Below, piece after piece: positions 34,980 through 42,764 of a DNA stretch of 64,000 nt (within the stretch, counting starts at the first letter, position 1; every line of letters starts with the position of its first letter). This stretch comes from Pirellulales bacterium (GTDB lineage Bacteria > Planctomycetota > Planctomycetia > Pirellulales > Lacipirellulaceae). The notes beneath the pieces were generated by a model that was not told the origin of the DNA, did no database searches, and saw only the letters and a program-made list of their open reading frames with translations. Made by a program: the position numbers and the translations under genes. The stretch lies in NCBI GenBank assembly GCA_019636345.1, contig JAHBXQ010000002.1:434001-498000 (forward strand), given 5' to 3'.

Positions 34980-36020
34980 ATGTTCTTTTCCCCCCGCATT
35001 CGTTTGAAGCCGCTTGCCCAGTTGTGCCATCGACTGGCGACGGCGACCGCGGCGGGGCTGGAGGACCGGCGAATCTGGCAGAGCGAATCCGAGCGCGGGG
35101 GCTCCGCCCAGCAAGCGCGCGTGGCCGCCGTGGCCGAACGACTGGCCCGCGGGCAGGCGATTCCCGAGGCGCTCGCCGCCGCGGGCGATTATTTCCCGCC
35201 GCTGTTTCGCCAGATGGTCGCCGTGGGGGAAACGAGCGGCAATCTCGACCGCACTTACAAGCAGCTTGCCGAGCACTACGACCGCACGCTTGCCGCTCGC
35301 CGCGAGTTGCTGCAGCGGCTCGCCTGGCCGGCGTTTCAGCTCGGCATGGCCCTGTTCGTCGTGGGGCTGTTGATCTGGATCATGGGAATCCTGCCGGTCA
35401 ACAAGACAAGTTCGGGGACGCAGTTCGACATGCTCGGCCTGGGGCTCGTGGGGAACTCGGGACTGATCGTATATCTGAACATTCTGATGGTCACGGGCAT
35501 CGCGGCGCTCCTGATCCTCGAGTCGGCGCGGCGAGGCATGCTCTGGACCCGCGGCGTGCAGCAATGGGCCCTGCGGCTGCCTGTCATCGGCGGGGCGCTC
35601 AAGACGCTCGCCCTGGCGCGGCTGACCTGGGCGCTGCAGTTGTTGTTCGACACCCCGATGGATCTCCGCAGCGCGCTGCCGTTGGCGCTCGATGCGACGG
35701 GAAACGAGTACTACGCCAAACACGGCTCGGACGTGACCCGTAGCGTTCAGGGCGGAGCGACGCTTCATCAGGCGTTCTCCCGGACCGGCGTCCTGCCCCG
35801 CGATTTGTTGGACGCGATCGCCGTGGGCGAGGAGTCGGGTTCGCTTGTCGAGACGATGCGCCGCCAGTCGCGCGAGTACCAAGAGCGGGCCGCCGCGGCG
35901 CTGGGCCTGCTGGCCCAACTGTTCGGCTACGCGCTGTGGTTGGGCGTGGCCATACTGATCATCGTGCTGATCTTCCGGATCTACTCGCAGTACATGGGCG
36001 TGATCAACAGCGTGATGTAG
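34980..36020 (+). CDS. Type II secretion/pilus inner-membrane platform protein (GspF-like)
   Basis: 346-residue inner-membrane protein with two T2SSF domains. The first (about 30-120) includes FPPLFRQMVAVGETSGNLDRT. A transmembrane helix (LGMALFVVGLLIWIMGIL) and a second membrane pair (GLIVYLNILMVTGIAALLIL) follow. The second domain has LPRDLLDAIAVGEESGSLVETM and ends in the helix LWLGVAILIIVLIFRIY. The repeated hGExSGxL signature identifies the family. Isolated inside the salvage island with no GspE or GspG beside it; the secretin is 8 kb away. It would support assembly of DUF1559-type pseudopili. Confidence 0.85.
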   Translation: MFFSPRIRLKPLAQLCHRLATATAAGLEDRRIWQSESERGGSAQQARVAAVAERLARGQAIPEALAAAGDYFPPLFRQMVAVGETSGNLDRTYKQLAEHYDRTLAARRELLQRLAWPAFQLGMALFVVGLLIWIMGILPVNKTSSGTQFDMLGLGLVGNSGLIVYLNILMVTGIAALLILESARRGMLWTRGVQQWALRLPVIGGALKTLALARLTWALQLLFDTPMDLRSALPLALDATGNEYYAKHGSDVTRSVQGGATLHQAFSRTGVLPRDLLDAIAVGEESGSLVETMRRQSREYQERAAAALGLLAQLFGYALWLGVAILIIVLIFRIYSQYMGVINSVM

Positions 36021-36117
36021 GCAATGCCGCAGTTCGCAGAGTTCGCCGCGGCGACCGGAGCCGGGGCTTGCGAATACCCTGCTCCGCTTGTCGTTGCTGC
36101 CGGTCCAGCGGCTCTCT

Positions 36118-36954
36118 TCACGGCCCCAACGACCGGAGGTGCTCGACGACCGCCGCGTCCGGGCGCCCCAGGCGGCGGGCAAGGTGATCGCTCAGCGGCA
36201 GCGGGGTTCCGCTCATTTGCAGTTCGGCGAGGTAGTCGGTCAGCACGGCCGACTTGTTCCCCTCCGACTCCAACAGGAAGTGGACCCACAGCCACGACTC
36301 GGCGTAGTCGAGCCGCGACATCTCCGCGGCCGAGTCGAGCGTTTCGAGACGAGCCAGCCGCGGGCGCCAGCCCCCCGCGTCGAGCTGCCCCAACAGGTAA
36401 TCGACGTGCGGTTGGTTGAGCCCTCGCCGCGCGGCGCCGACCTCGAAGAACTCGGCGAGCCCCTCGTCGAGCCACAACGGCAAGTTCGGCACGGCGGCGT
36501 GGAGATGCCCGTGGGCGACTTCGTGGCGCAGGTCGTCGGCCACAAGCTCGCTCCAGTGGGCGTAGACGGCCAGCTCGCGACGATCGTCGACGAAGATCGC
36601 TCGGCGGTCCTGGAAGTCGGGGAACCGCGCCTTCATCTCGCGGCGATAGGTCTCCTCATCGGCGTACAGGTAGACGTGCACCCGGCGATCGACCATCGGG
36701 AGCGCGAGCCGATCGGCGATCACGGTCCGCTGAGCGGCCAACTCATCGAGCAACCGTCGGCCGCGATCGAGCGGCGCGTCGCCGAAGAAAACGAGCTGTC
36801 CAGCGGTGGCGATCGGCCGGGGCCCCGTCGCGGTTTCCCGCCAGGGGGGCTTGCGTGCCAGCAGCTTGCCGCCGCAGCCGACGAGCGCAATCGCAACCGC
36901 CGCAAAGAGCGCAGCGCGGCGCCGGGGCGAGCGAATTGATCGCGAAAGCGGCAT
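36118..36954 (-). CDS. DUF1570-like lipoprotein with a zinc metallopeptidase motif
   Basis: 278-residue predicted lipoprotein; the lipobox ALVGC puts lipidation at Cys27. The globular part has HEVAHGHLH (His144, Glu145, His148) and WLDEGLAEFFE with Glu164 as third ligand, the gluzincin arrangement. RVHVYLYADEETYRREM and DYAESWLWVHFLLESEG are typical of the planctomycete DUF1570 family. Peptidase activity is inferred; the substrate is unknown. It is unrelated in function to the neighbouring salvage genes. The start at 36954 yields the signal peptide. Confidence 0.75.
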   Translation of the reverse strand: MPLSRSIRSPRRRAALFAAVAIALVGCGGKLLARKPPWRETATGPRPIATAGQLVFFGDAPLDRGRRLLDELAAQRTVIADRLALPMVDRRVHVYLYADEETYRREMKARFPDFQDRRAIFVDDRRELAVYAHWSELVADDLRHEVAHGHLHAAVPNLPLWLDEGLAEFFEVGAARRGLNQPHVDYLLGQLDAGGWRPRLARLETLDSAAEMSRLDYAESWLWVHFLLESEGNKSAVLTDYLAELQMSGTPLPLSDHLARRLGRPDAAVVEHLRSLGP

Positions 36955-37082
36955 CGGGACCACGCGCGGGGCGAGCGGGAAGTCGCGAATCGTAGGGCCC
37001 GGCCACAGCCCGGCGAAGCCCAATCCCGATCGGCTAGCCAGCGGCGCCAGCACGCGCGATGTTGCGAGGCCGCGAGCGTCGA

Positions 37083-37469
37083 CTACTCGCCGGTGAACAC
37101 GAACTGATCGGGGAGCAGCTTGTCGAGCGTCGTGGTACGGACTCGGGCGACGTCGTCGGCGTCGGCGAGGATCACCTCCATCGCGGGGCCGAATTCGGCG
37201 AGGACCTGCCGGCAGGCCCCGCAGGGAGAGGGCGCCCCGGGGGCGACGACGGCCACCCGCTTGATCTGCGTCGCCCCGGCGGCGACTGCGGAGCAGATCG
37301 CTCCGCGCTCGGCGCAGATCGTCAGGCCGTACGAAGCGTTCTCGACATTGCAGCCGACGAACACGCGTCCGTCGGCCGTTTCGACCGCGGCGCCGACGTG
37401 AAAGTGCGAGTACGGGGCGTGGGCGTGAGCGCCCGCGGCGCGGGCGGCGTCGATCAGTTCCTGCGACAC
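37083..37469 (-). CDS. cdd: Cytidine deaminase
   Basis: Deaminates cytidine and deoxycytidine to uridine and deoxyuridine. 128 residues, the usual length of the tetrameric Cdd. Motifs: APYSHFHVGAA, CNVENASYGLTICAERGAI (zinc Cys and catalytic Glu in CAE) and SPCGACRQVLAEFG (two zinc Cys). The GTG start (VSQELIDAAR) was chosen because GAGGAGG lies seven bases upstream at 37477-37483; the upstream ATG at 37505 has no ribosome site and would add a non-homologous leader. It is the last gene of the leftward deoC-pnp-pnp-deoA-cdd series and supplies uridine to DeoA. Confidence 0.95.
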   Translation of the reverse strand: MSQELIDAARAAGAHAHAPYSHFHVGAAVETADGRVFVGCNVENASYGLTICAERGAICSAVAAGATQIKRVAVVAPGAPSPCGACRQVLAEFGPAMEVILADADDVARVRTTTLDKLLPDQFVFTGE

Positions 37470-37476
37470 GGCGGAG

Positions 37477-37483
37477 CCTCCTC
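37477..37483 (-). promoter_or_regulatory. Strong ribosome-binding site deciding the cdd start
   Basis: GAGGAGG on the minus strand, seven bases before the GTG at 37469. It selects GTG over the in-frame ATG 36 bases upstream. Confidence 0.75.
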
Positions 37484-37587
37484 GTAAGACGACGACATCA
37501 GTCAAGCCGCAATCAATCGAACCTGCTCTCTCTCGAGCCGGACGGCCATGCCGTTCCCGACACGAGAGACTCGATCTTATCGAAGTC

Positions 37588-38868
37588 CTAGCCGATTCGC
37601 TCCAGGATCAGCGGAAGCGGCGCTACGGGGGCGTCGCTCAGCGTGATCGCTGCGGCGAGCATCGCGGCGACGGACTCGCGCTGGTGATCGTGGCAGAACA
37701 ACTTCGCCAGCGGTTGCCCGGCGTCGACGCGGTCGCCGATTCGCACGAGCATCTCGAACCCGGTGGAAAAGTCGAGCGTCTCGCCCTGAACCTGCCTGCC
37801 TCCCTTCATCGCAATCACGGCCCGGCCGAGCTGTTCGGCGTTCGTCGCAGCGACGTAGCCGGCGTGCGGGGCGAGCACGTCTTCCGCCGGGGCGATTGGC
37901 CGCGGGGCGTCGAGATTTCCCCCCTGGGCCGCGACCATCTCGGCGAACTTCTCCCGCGCGGCGCCGGAGTCGATCGTCGCCTGCAGTCGGGCGAGCGCCG
38001 CAGCGCGGTCGGCCGTCCCGGTCGAGACCAGCAGGTCGGCGCCCAGTTCGAGCGTCGCGGTCATCAAATCGGCCGGCCCCCGGCCCTCGAGCGCCGCAAC
38101 GGACTCGTCGACCTCGACCGCGTTGCCCGCCATCCGGCCCAGGGGCTGGTTCATGTCGGTGACGATCGCCGTCGTGGCTACGCCCATGCGCTGGCCGGTG
38201 TTGACCAGCGACTGGGCGAGTTCTCGGGCCAGCTCCGGGGTCTTCATGAACGCCCCGCTGCCGCACTTCACGTCGAGCACCAGGGCGGCGAGCCCCTCGG
38301 CGAGCTTTTTGCTCATGATGCTCGCGGTGATCAGCGGGATCGACGGCACGGCGCCGGTCACGTCGCGCAGGGCGTACAGTTTGCGATCCGCGGGGACCAG
38401 ATCCACGGTGGCGCCGCTGATGACGCAACCGACCTCGCGCACCACGCGGCGCATCTCGTCCATCGACAGATCCGTACGGAATCCGGGGATCGCCTCGAGC
38501 TTGTCGAGCGTGCCGCCCGTGGCGCCCAGGCCGCGGCCGGAGATCATCGGCACGCCCAGTCCGCAGCAAGCGAGCATCGGGGCGAGCGGCAGCGACACTT
38601 TGTCGCCGATCCCGCCGGTCGAATGTTTGTCGACCATGGGGGCGTCGCCGTCGGTCCACTCGAATCGGGCGCCGGAAGCGAGCATGTGATCGGTCAGGCT
38701 GGCGATTTCGTCGGTCGTCATCCCCCGCAGAAAGACGGCCATCGCGAACGCCGCCATCTGGTAGTCGGGAACGTCCCCCCGCGCAAACCCGGCGACGATC
38801 GCCGCGATCTCCTCGGACGAAAGTTCGTGCCCATCGCGTTTCTTCTCGATGATCCAAACCGGGTTCAT
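37588..38868 (-). CDS. deoA: Thymidine / pyrimidine-nucleoside phosphorylase
   Basis: Phosphorolysis of thymidine, deoxyuridine or uridine to base plus (deoxy)ribose 1-phosphate. 426 residues. Signatures: VDKHSTGGIGDKVSLPLAP (residues 79-97, phosphate and nucleoside site), SGRGLGATGGTLDKLEAIPG, and LDVKCGSGAFMKT. The C-terminal domain has STGFEMLVRIGDRVDAGQPLA. The length and the dual-use motif fit either thymidine phosphorylase or the broader pyrimidine-nucleoside phosphorylase (Pdp) of Gram-positives; substrate range cannot be read off safely. About 120 bases upstream of cdd on the same strand. Confidence 0.9.
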   Translation of the reverse strand: MNPVWIIEKKRDGHELSSEEIAAIVAGFARGDVPDYQMAAFAMAVFLRGMTTDEIASLTDHMLASGARFEWTDGDAPMVDKHSTGGIGDKVSLPLAPMLACCGLGVPMISGRGLGATGGTLDKLEAIPGFRTDLSMDEMRRVVREVGCVISGATVDLVPADRKLYALRDVTGAVPSIPLITASIMSKKLAEGLAALVLDVKCGSGAFMKTPELARELAQSLVNTGQRMGVATTAIVTDMNQPLGRMAGNAVEVDESVAALEGRGPADLMTATLELGADLLVSTGTADRAAALARLQATIDSGAAREKFAEMVAAQGGNLDAPRPIAPAEDVLAPHAGYVAATNAEQLGRAVIAMKGGRQVQGETLDFSTGFEMLVRIGDRVDAGQPLAKLFCHDHQRESVAAMLAAAITLSDAPVAPLPLILERIG

Positions 38869-39015
38869 CGCGTACTCGTCTTGCTGGCGGAAAACAGGAA
38901 TCTCGCGTCAAGGACGTGAAGCGACGTATCGTTCTTGCCGTCACACGCTCCGTCGCGAGGGGACTGTGCGAGGCGCCTCATTGCGTCTTGGCGCCCTTGC
39001 GCGAGGAAATCGAAG

Positions 39016-39837
39016 TCAGAGCGATCGAACCACGCCCCGGACGATCGCGGCGAGCTTGTCGGCGGCGGTCGCCGCCGCGTTCAACACGTCGTGGGCGGTC
39101 GTTTCGCCCAGGGCGTCGGGGGAGCCGACGTTGGTGATCGTCGAGATCCCCAGCACGCGCATCCCGGCGTGGATGGCGGCGACCACCTCGGGAACGGTCG
39201 ACATGCCCACCGCGTCGCCGCCGATCGTGCGGCACATGCGGTACTCGCTCCGCGTCTCGTATGTGGGGCCCAGCATGCCGACGTACACGCCGCGGCGGAG
39301 CGGGAACTTGTGTTCGAGAGCCACTGTCGCCGCAACTTCCTGCAACAGCGGATCGTACGGCGCACACATGTCGGGGAACCGCGGCCCGAGGGCGTCGTCG
39401 TTCACTCCCACCAACGGGTTGGCGAACATCAAGTTGATTTGGTCGTCGATCAGCATCACGTCTCCGACGCGAAACTGCGGATTGAGCCCCCCCGCCGCAT
39501 TGCTGACCACCAGCGCCTCGGCGCCGAGGGCCTTCATCAGCCGCACCGGCAGCGACGCCTGCTCGGCCGACCACCCTTCGTACAGGTGGAATCGCCCCTG
39601 GAATGCGACGACCGGCTTCCCTGCGAGCATGCCGCAGACCAGCCGGCCGGCGTGTCCCACGGCGGTCGATTTGGGGAAGTGGGGAATGTCGCCGTAGGCG
39701 ATCGTCGCTGCCGCGTCGATCTCGCTCGCGAGCCCCCCCAGCCCGCTTCCCAGGATGATCCCGGCCACGGGGGTCGCGTCCCAGTGCCGACGGACGGCCG
39801 AGGCCGATTCAGCGATCGTTGCAGCTAAGCGGATCAT
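39016..39837 (-). CDS. Purine nucleoside phosphorylase, Asn236 paralogue
   Basis: 273-residue trimeric-type PNP. Motifs: GSGLGGLASEI (phosphate), VVSNAAGGLNP (residues 111-120, canonical base pocket), QGRFHLYEG (His84), VGMSTVPEVVAAIHAGM (Glu217), and TITNVGSP with Asn236. In mammalian PNP the equivalent Asn (N243) favours the 6-oxopurines inosine and guanosine, so that is the predicted specificity. The ATG overlaps the stop of the upstream paralogue by four bases (ATGA), so the two are co-translated. Compare the upstream copy, which carries Asp at the same position. Confidence 0.9.
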   Translation of the reverse strand: MIRLAATIAESASAVRRHWDATPVAGIILGSGLGGLASEIDAAATIAYGDIPHFPKSTAVGHAGRLVCGMLAGKPVVAFQGRFHLYEGWSAEQASLPVRLMKALGAEALVVSNAAGGLNPQFRVGDVMLIDDQINLMFANPLVGVNDDALGPRFPDMCAPYDPLLQEVAATVALEHKFPLRRGVYVGMLGPTYETRSEYRMCRTIGGDAVGMSTVPEVVAAIHAGMRVLGISTITNVGSPDALGETTAHDVLNAAATAADKLAAIVRGVVRSL

Positions 39838-40667
39838 GACCGGGCGGCCTCGTACTCGAGGATCCCCAACACCAAGGCGCGCAGCTTCGGCTCGGCGCCG
39901 TTGGCCACGGCGATAATCTCGGCGACGTCGGCCGGCTTGAGGGCGTCGGGCAGACACATGTCGGTGATCACCGACAAGCCGAAGATCCGCATGCCGCTGT
40001 GGACGGCGACGATCGCCTCGGGGACGGTCGACATGCCGACGACATCGGCGCCGATCGCCCGCAGGAAGCGGTACTCGGCTCGGGTCTCCAGGTTCGGTCC
40101 GGTGACGGCGACCGTCACGCCGCGGTGGGCGACGAAGTCCTCGCGCCGCGCGATCGCCAATCCCGCCTCGATCAACTCGGGGGCGTAGGGGACGCTCATG
40201 TCGGGGAACCGCGGACCGAGCCGATCGTCGTTGATCCCCACCAGCGGGTTGTCCCCCATCAGGTTGATGTGATCGTCGATGATCATCACGTCGCCGGCGC
40301 GGTACTGCGGATTCATCCCTCCCACCGCCTGCGACACGACCAGCAGGTTTGCCCCCAGCGCTTTGAACACGCGCACCGGCAAGGTGATCTGGCTCAGGGG
40401 GTAACCTTCGTACTGGTGAAAACGCCCTTCCATCGCCACGACCGGGCGCCCCCCCAGCGTGCCGCACACGAGCCGGCCGCGGTGGCTGGTCGCCGTCGAG
40501 CGCGGGAAGTGGGGAATATCGCCGTAGTCGATCGTGACGGCGTTCTGCACCTCGCTGGCGAGATTGCCCAGCCCGGTTCCCAGGATCACCCCGGCCAAGG
40601 GCTTGTGGGGCCAGAGTTCGCGAATCTTGGCGGTCGCGGCGGCGATTTGGTCGTACAACTCGAGCAT
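39834..40667 (-). CDS. Purine nucleoside phosphorylase, Asp236 paralogue
   Basis: 277-residue PNP collinear with the neighbour over at least the first 240 residues (position 236 matches without gaps). Shared motifs: GTGLGNLASEV, EGRFHQYEG, VGMSTVPEAIVAVHSGM. Two pocket differences stand out: VVSQAVGGMNP replaces the canonical SNAAGGLNP, and VITDMCLP puts Asp at 236 where PNP has Asn. Methylthioadenosine phosphorylases, which use adenine nucleosides, also have Asp there. I infer activity on 6-aminopurine nucleosides or methylthioadenosine, or a broad range. Start ATG at 40667 chosen over an upstream ATG at 40754 to match the neighbour's N-terminus. Confidence 0.85.
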   Translation of the reverse strand: MLELYDQIAAATAKIRELWPHKPLAGVILGTGLGNLASEVQNAVTIDYGDIPHFPRSTATSHRGRLVCGTLGGRPVVAMEGRFHQYEGYPLSQITLPVRVFKALGANLLVVSQAVGGMNPQYRAGDVMIIDDHINLMGDNPLVGINDDRLGPRFPDMSVPYAPELIEAGLAIARREDFVAHRGVTVAVTGPNLETRAEYRFLRAIGADVVGMSTVPEAIVAVHSGMRIFGLSVITDMCLPDALKPADVAEIIAVANGAEPKLRALVLGILEYEAARS

Positions 40668-40796
40668 GGCGGCGGATGAAAGGGGCAGGCGGAGAGGGGA
40701 AGGTAGGATAAAAACTCCAGCGCAATATCGGCCGAACTCGCAACCGGCCCGCACGTCTCACGCATGCGGCTTAGCGGGGCGTCGGCGCTGCAAGAT

Positions 40797-41519
40797 TCAG
40801 TAACTGCTCTGCGAGGTCGCCCCCGCGTCGCCGGTGCGCTCGGCGTCGGCGATCACTTGGGTGGCGCTGGTGCCCAATCGCGTGGCGCCCAGGGCGACGA
40901 ACCGCTGGGCGTCGGCCAGCGAGCGAATCCCCCCCGAGGCCTTCACCTGGACCCGCTCGCTGCAGTGGGCCCGCATCAGCGCGATGTCGTGCTCGGTGGC
41001 GCCGGTGGCGTACATCGCGCCCCCTTCGCCCTTGATCATTCCGAACCCGGTCGAAGTCTTCACGAACGCGGCGCCGGCCCGCTCGCTCGCCTCGCACAGC
41101 TTGATCTTGAGATCGTCGGTCGGCAGCAACCCGGTTTCGAAGATCACCTTGGTGATCGCCCCGCCGGCGCGAGCCGCTTCGACCACGGCGCGAATGTCCG
41201 CCTCGACGAACGTCCAATCGCCAGCCAGTGCCCGGCCGAGGTTGACGACCATGTCGACTTCCTTGGCGCCTTCGGCGACGGCGATCTCCGTCTCGCGCAC
41301 CTTGGCGCCGGTGCTCGTGCCGCCGTGGGGAAATCCGATGACCGTGCTGGGGACGACCCGCGACCCGGCGAGCAACTCGGCGGCCAGCGGCGCCATCGAC
41401 GGCTTCACGCAGACGCTCGCCGCGCCGACCTCGACGCACATGGCGCAGGCGGCCCGGAGATCGTCGTCGGTCTGGGTCGGATGCAGGACGGCATGGTCGA
41501 TCAGGGCGACGACGCTCAT
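40797..41519 (-). CDS. deoC: Deoxyribose-phosphate aldolase
   Basis: Splits 2-deoxyribose 5-phosphate into acetaldehyde and glyceraldehyde 3-phosphate, feeding nucleoside sugar into glycolysis. 240 residues, class I aldolase TIM barrel. EVDMVVNLG carries Asp89; AAFVKTSTGFG carries the Schiff-base Lys154; VQVKASGGIRS carries the second Lys193. First gene of the leftward run; the gap to the next gene is 129 bases. A phosphopentomutase (deoB), needed to turn deoxyribose 1-phosphate into the DeoC substrate, was not found in the window. Confidence 0.95.
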   Translation of the reverse strand: MSVVALIDHAVLHPTQTDDDLRAACAMCVEVGAASVCVKPSMAPLAAELLAGSRVVPSTVIGFPHGGTSTGAKVRETEIAVAEGAKEVDMVVNLGRALAGDWTFVEADIRAVVEAARAGGAITKVIFETGLLPTDDLKIKLCEASERAGAAFVKTSTGFGMIKGEGGAMYATGATEHDIALMRAHCSERVQVKASGGIRSLADAQRFVALGATRLGTSATQVIADAERTGDAGATSQSSY

Positions 41520-41658
41520 AACGCAACGCTCGCGGGGGAATTCGGCAAGTCGACGCTCTCGCCGGGCGGCTTGGCGAGAGGGTGCGAGTTTAGCGAATCA
41601 CGAGGCGAAAGTCGACCAGCGAGGAGGACGGGTCGTGATACCGTTTGCGCCCTTGGTA

Positions 41659-41734
41659 GGGTGGCTGGGGTCGCAGCGCAGCGGAGCCCCCAGGGAATCC
41701 GCTGGGGGCTCACTTCGTTCGACCCCAGCCACCC
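41659..41734. repeat. Nested inverted-repeat element (copy A of a dispersed family)
   Basis: Outer 15-bp arms GGGTGGCTGGGGTCG (41659-41673) and CGACCCCAGCCACCC (41720-41734) match perfectly. Inner 9-bp arms AGCCCCCAG and CTGGGGGCT (41685-41693, 41702-41710) also match perfectly. Bases 41663-41700 recur reverse-complemented at 53351-53388 with 35 of 38 identical. Confidence 0.85.
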
Positions 41735-41853
41735 GTCAATTTGGCAAATGGGATCTCTACCGGAGAACGCTCACGCAGCGGCGCGGAGATCGCATCAGGA
41801 TGCGGAGGGGATCGTCGTTGCGTCGAGTCGACTGCGCCCGTGCGGCGCCGCTC

Positions 41854-41903
41854 GCCCGTTTCGGAGAAACGGGCCTACGTAGGGCAGTTTCTCCGAAACT
41901 GCC
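41854..41903. repeat. Two adjacent hairpins with opposed cores
   Basis: GCCCGTTTC-GGA-GAAACGGGC (41854-41874) and GGCAGTTTC-TCC-GAAACTGCC (41883-41903) are each perfect 9-bp hairpins. The core GTTTCGGAGAAAC of the first is the reverse complement of the core of the second, so they are an inverted pair of one element. Confidence 0.85.
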
Positions 41904-42065
41904 TTCTGGCGGCGGAGACCTGGACGAGCGGGATGCCGATTTCCCTTGGATTGACTGCCGATGGCGGCATTTGGCGAGGCGTCGAGTATACTTGCAGATG
42001 CGGACCCGCGCGAGCGGTTCGGGCCGCTTCGAGTCGGTTCGCGTGGCCGTCAGGGGAGTTTCGTG

Positions 42066-42764
42066 ATGCAACGTTTGCTTAGAGTGCGCCTGTTGGTCGT
42101 CGCGTTGGTCGCGTGCGGCGGGTCGGTGCTCACGTCTCCGGCGAGCGCTCAGGTCCGCGCCCCCTTGGGCGGAAACAATCTCAACAGCCAGTTCAACCAA
42201 CAGGGCTTCGGCATCGGGCAGAACAACTCTGGCGGCGGGTTTGGCGCGGGGCAACAGCAACCCGGGATGCAACAGGGAGGACTCCAACAAGGGGGGCTCC
42301 AGCAAGGGGGCCTGCAGCAGGGGCCCGGCGGACAACGCGGGTTTGTGGGGAACGACGCCCAGGACGCCCAGGGGATGTTCCAGAACCTTAGCGGCGGCGA
42401 TCGGCGCCGAGCGATGTTTGACTTCGCCCTCGACAGCCTGAACGAGATGCGCGATCAGCGCCGTCGCTGGCAGGAGCGGCAACGTCAGCCGCCGCCGGCG
42501 CGGGTGGCGCTCGTGCCGGAGATCGACGTCGCCTCGCCGTCCCCGGCGATCACCGCGGGGGCGGTCGACCGGCGATTGACCGACGTGTTGTCGCGCCGCG
42601 GCGTGGCGACCCCTGAGATCGAGATCGTCGGCCGCACGGTGACATTGCGCGGCACGGTCGCCACGGAGCATGACAAACTGCTCGTCGGGAAGCTCGCGTC
42701 GATCGAGCCGGGAGTCTCGGAGGTCGAGAACCTGCTTAGTGTGCAGGACGATTTGTCGCCGTAG
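42066..42764 (+). CDS. Secreted BON-domain protein with Gln/Gly repeats
   Basis: 232-residue exported protein. A signal peptide ending in SPASA precedes a low-complexity Asn/Gln/Gly region that includes three tandem LQQGG-type units (~75-90), then a charged helical stretch (DQRRRWQERQRQPP). The C-terminal BON domain (~159-232) contains VGRTVTLRGTVATEHDKLLV and GVSEVENLLSV. BON domains bind membranes or lipids and are common in OsmY-like envelope proteins. The 3' end overlaps the stop of the leftward lipoprotein gene by 29 bases. GGGAG lies eight bases before the ATG. Confidence 0.8.
   Translation: MQRLLRVRLLVVALVACGGSVLTSPASAQVRAPLGGNNLNSQFNQQGFGIGQNNSGGGFGAGQQQPGMQQGGLQQGGLQQGGLQQGPGGQRGFVGNDAQDAQGMFQNLSGGDRRRAMFDFALDSLNEMRDQRRRWQERQRQPPPARVALVPEIDVASPSPAITAGAVDRRLTDVLSRRGVATPEIEIVGRTVTLRGTVATEHDKLLVGKLASIEPGVSEVENLLSVQDDLSP

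Larger units (their letters stand above)
41520..42065. other. Repeat-rich divergent intergenic region, 546 bases
   Basis: Lies between leftward deoC and a rightward BON gene, and holds three palindromic structures (separate entries). A GAGTATACTTGCAG element near 41987 resembles one near 6105. A GGGAG lies about eight bases before the BON start. No gene supported. Confidence 0.6.
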
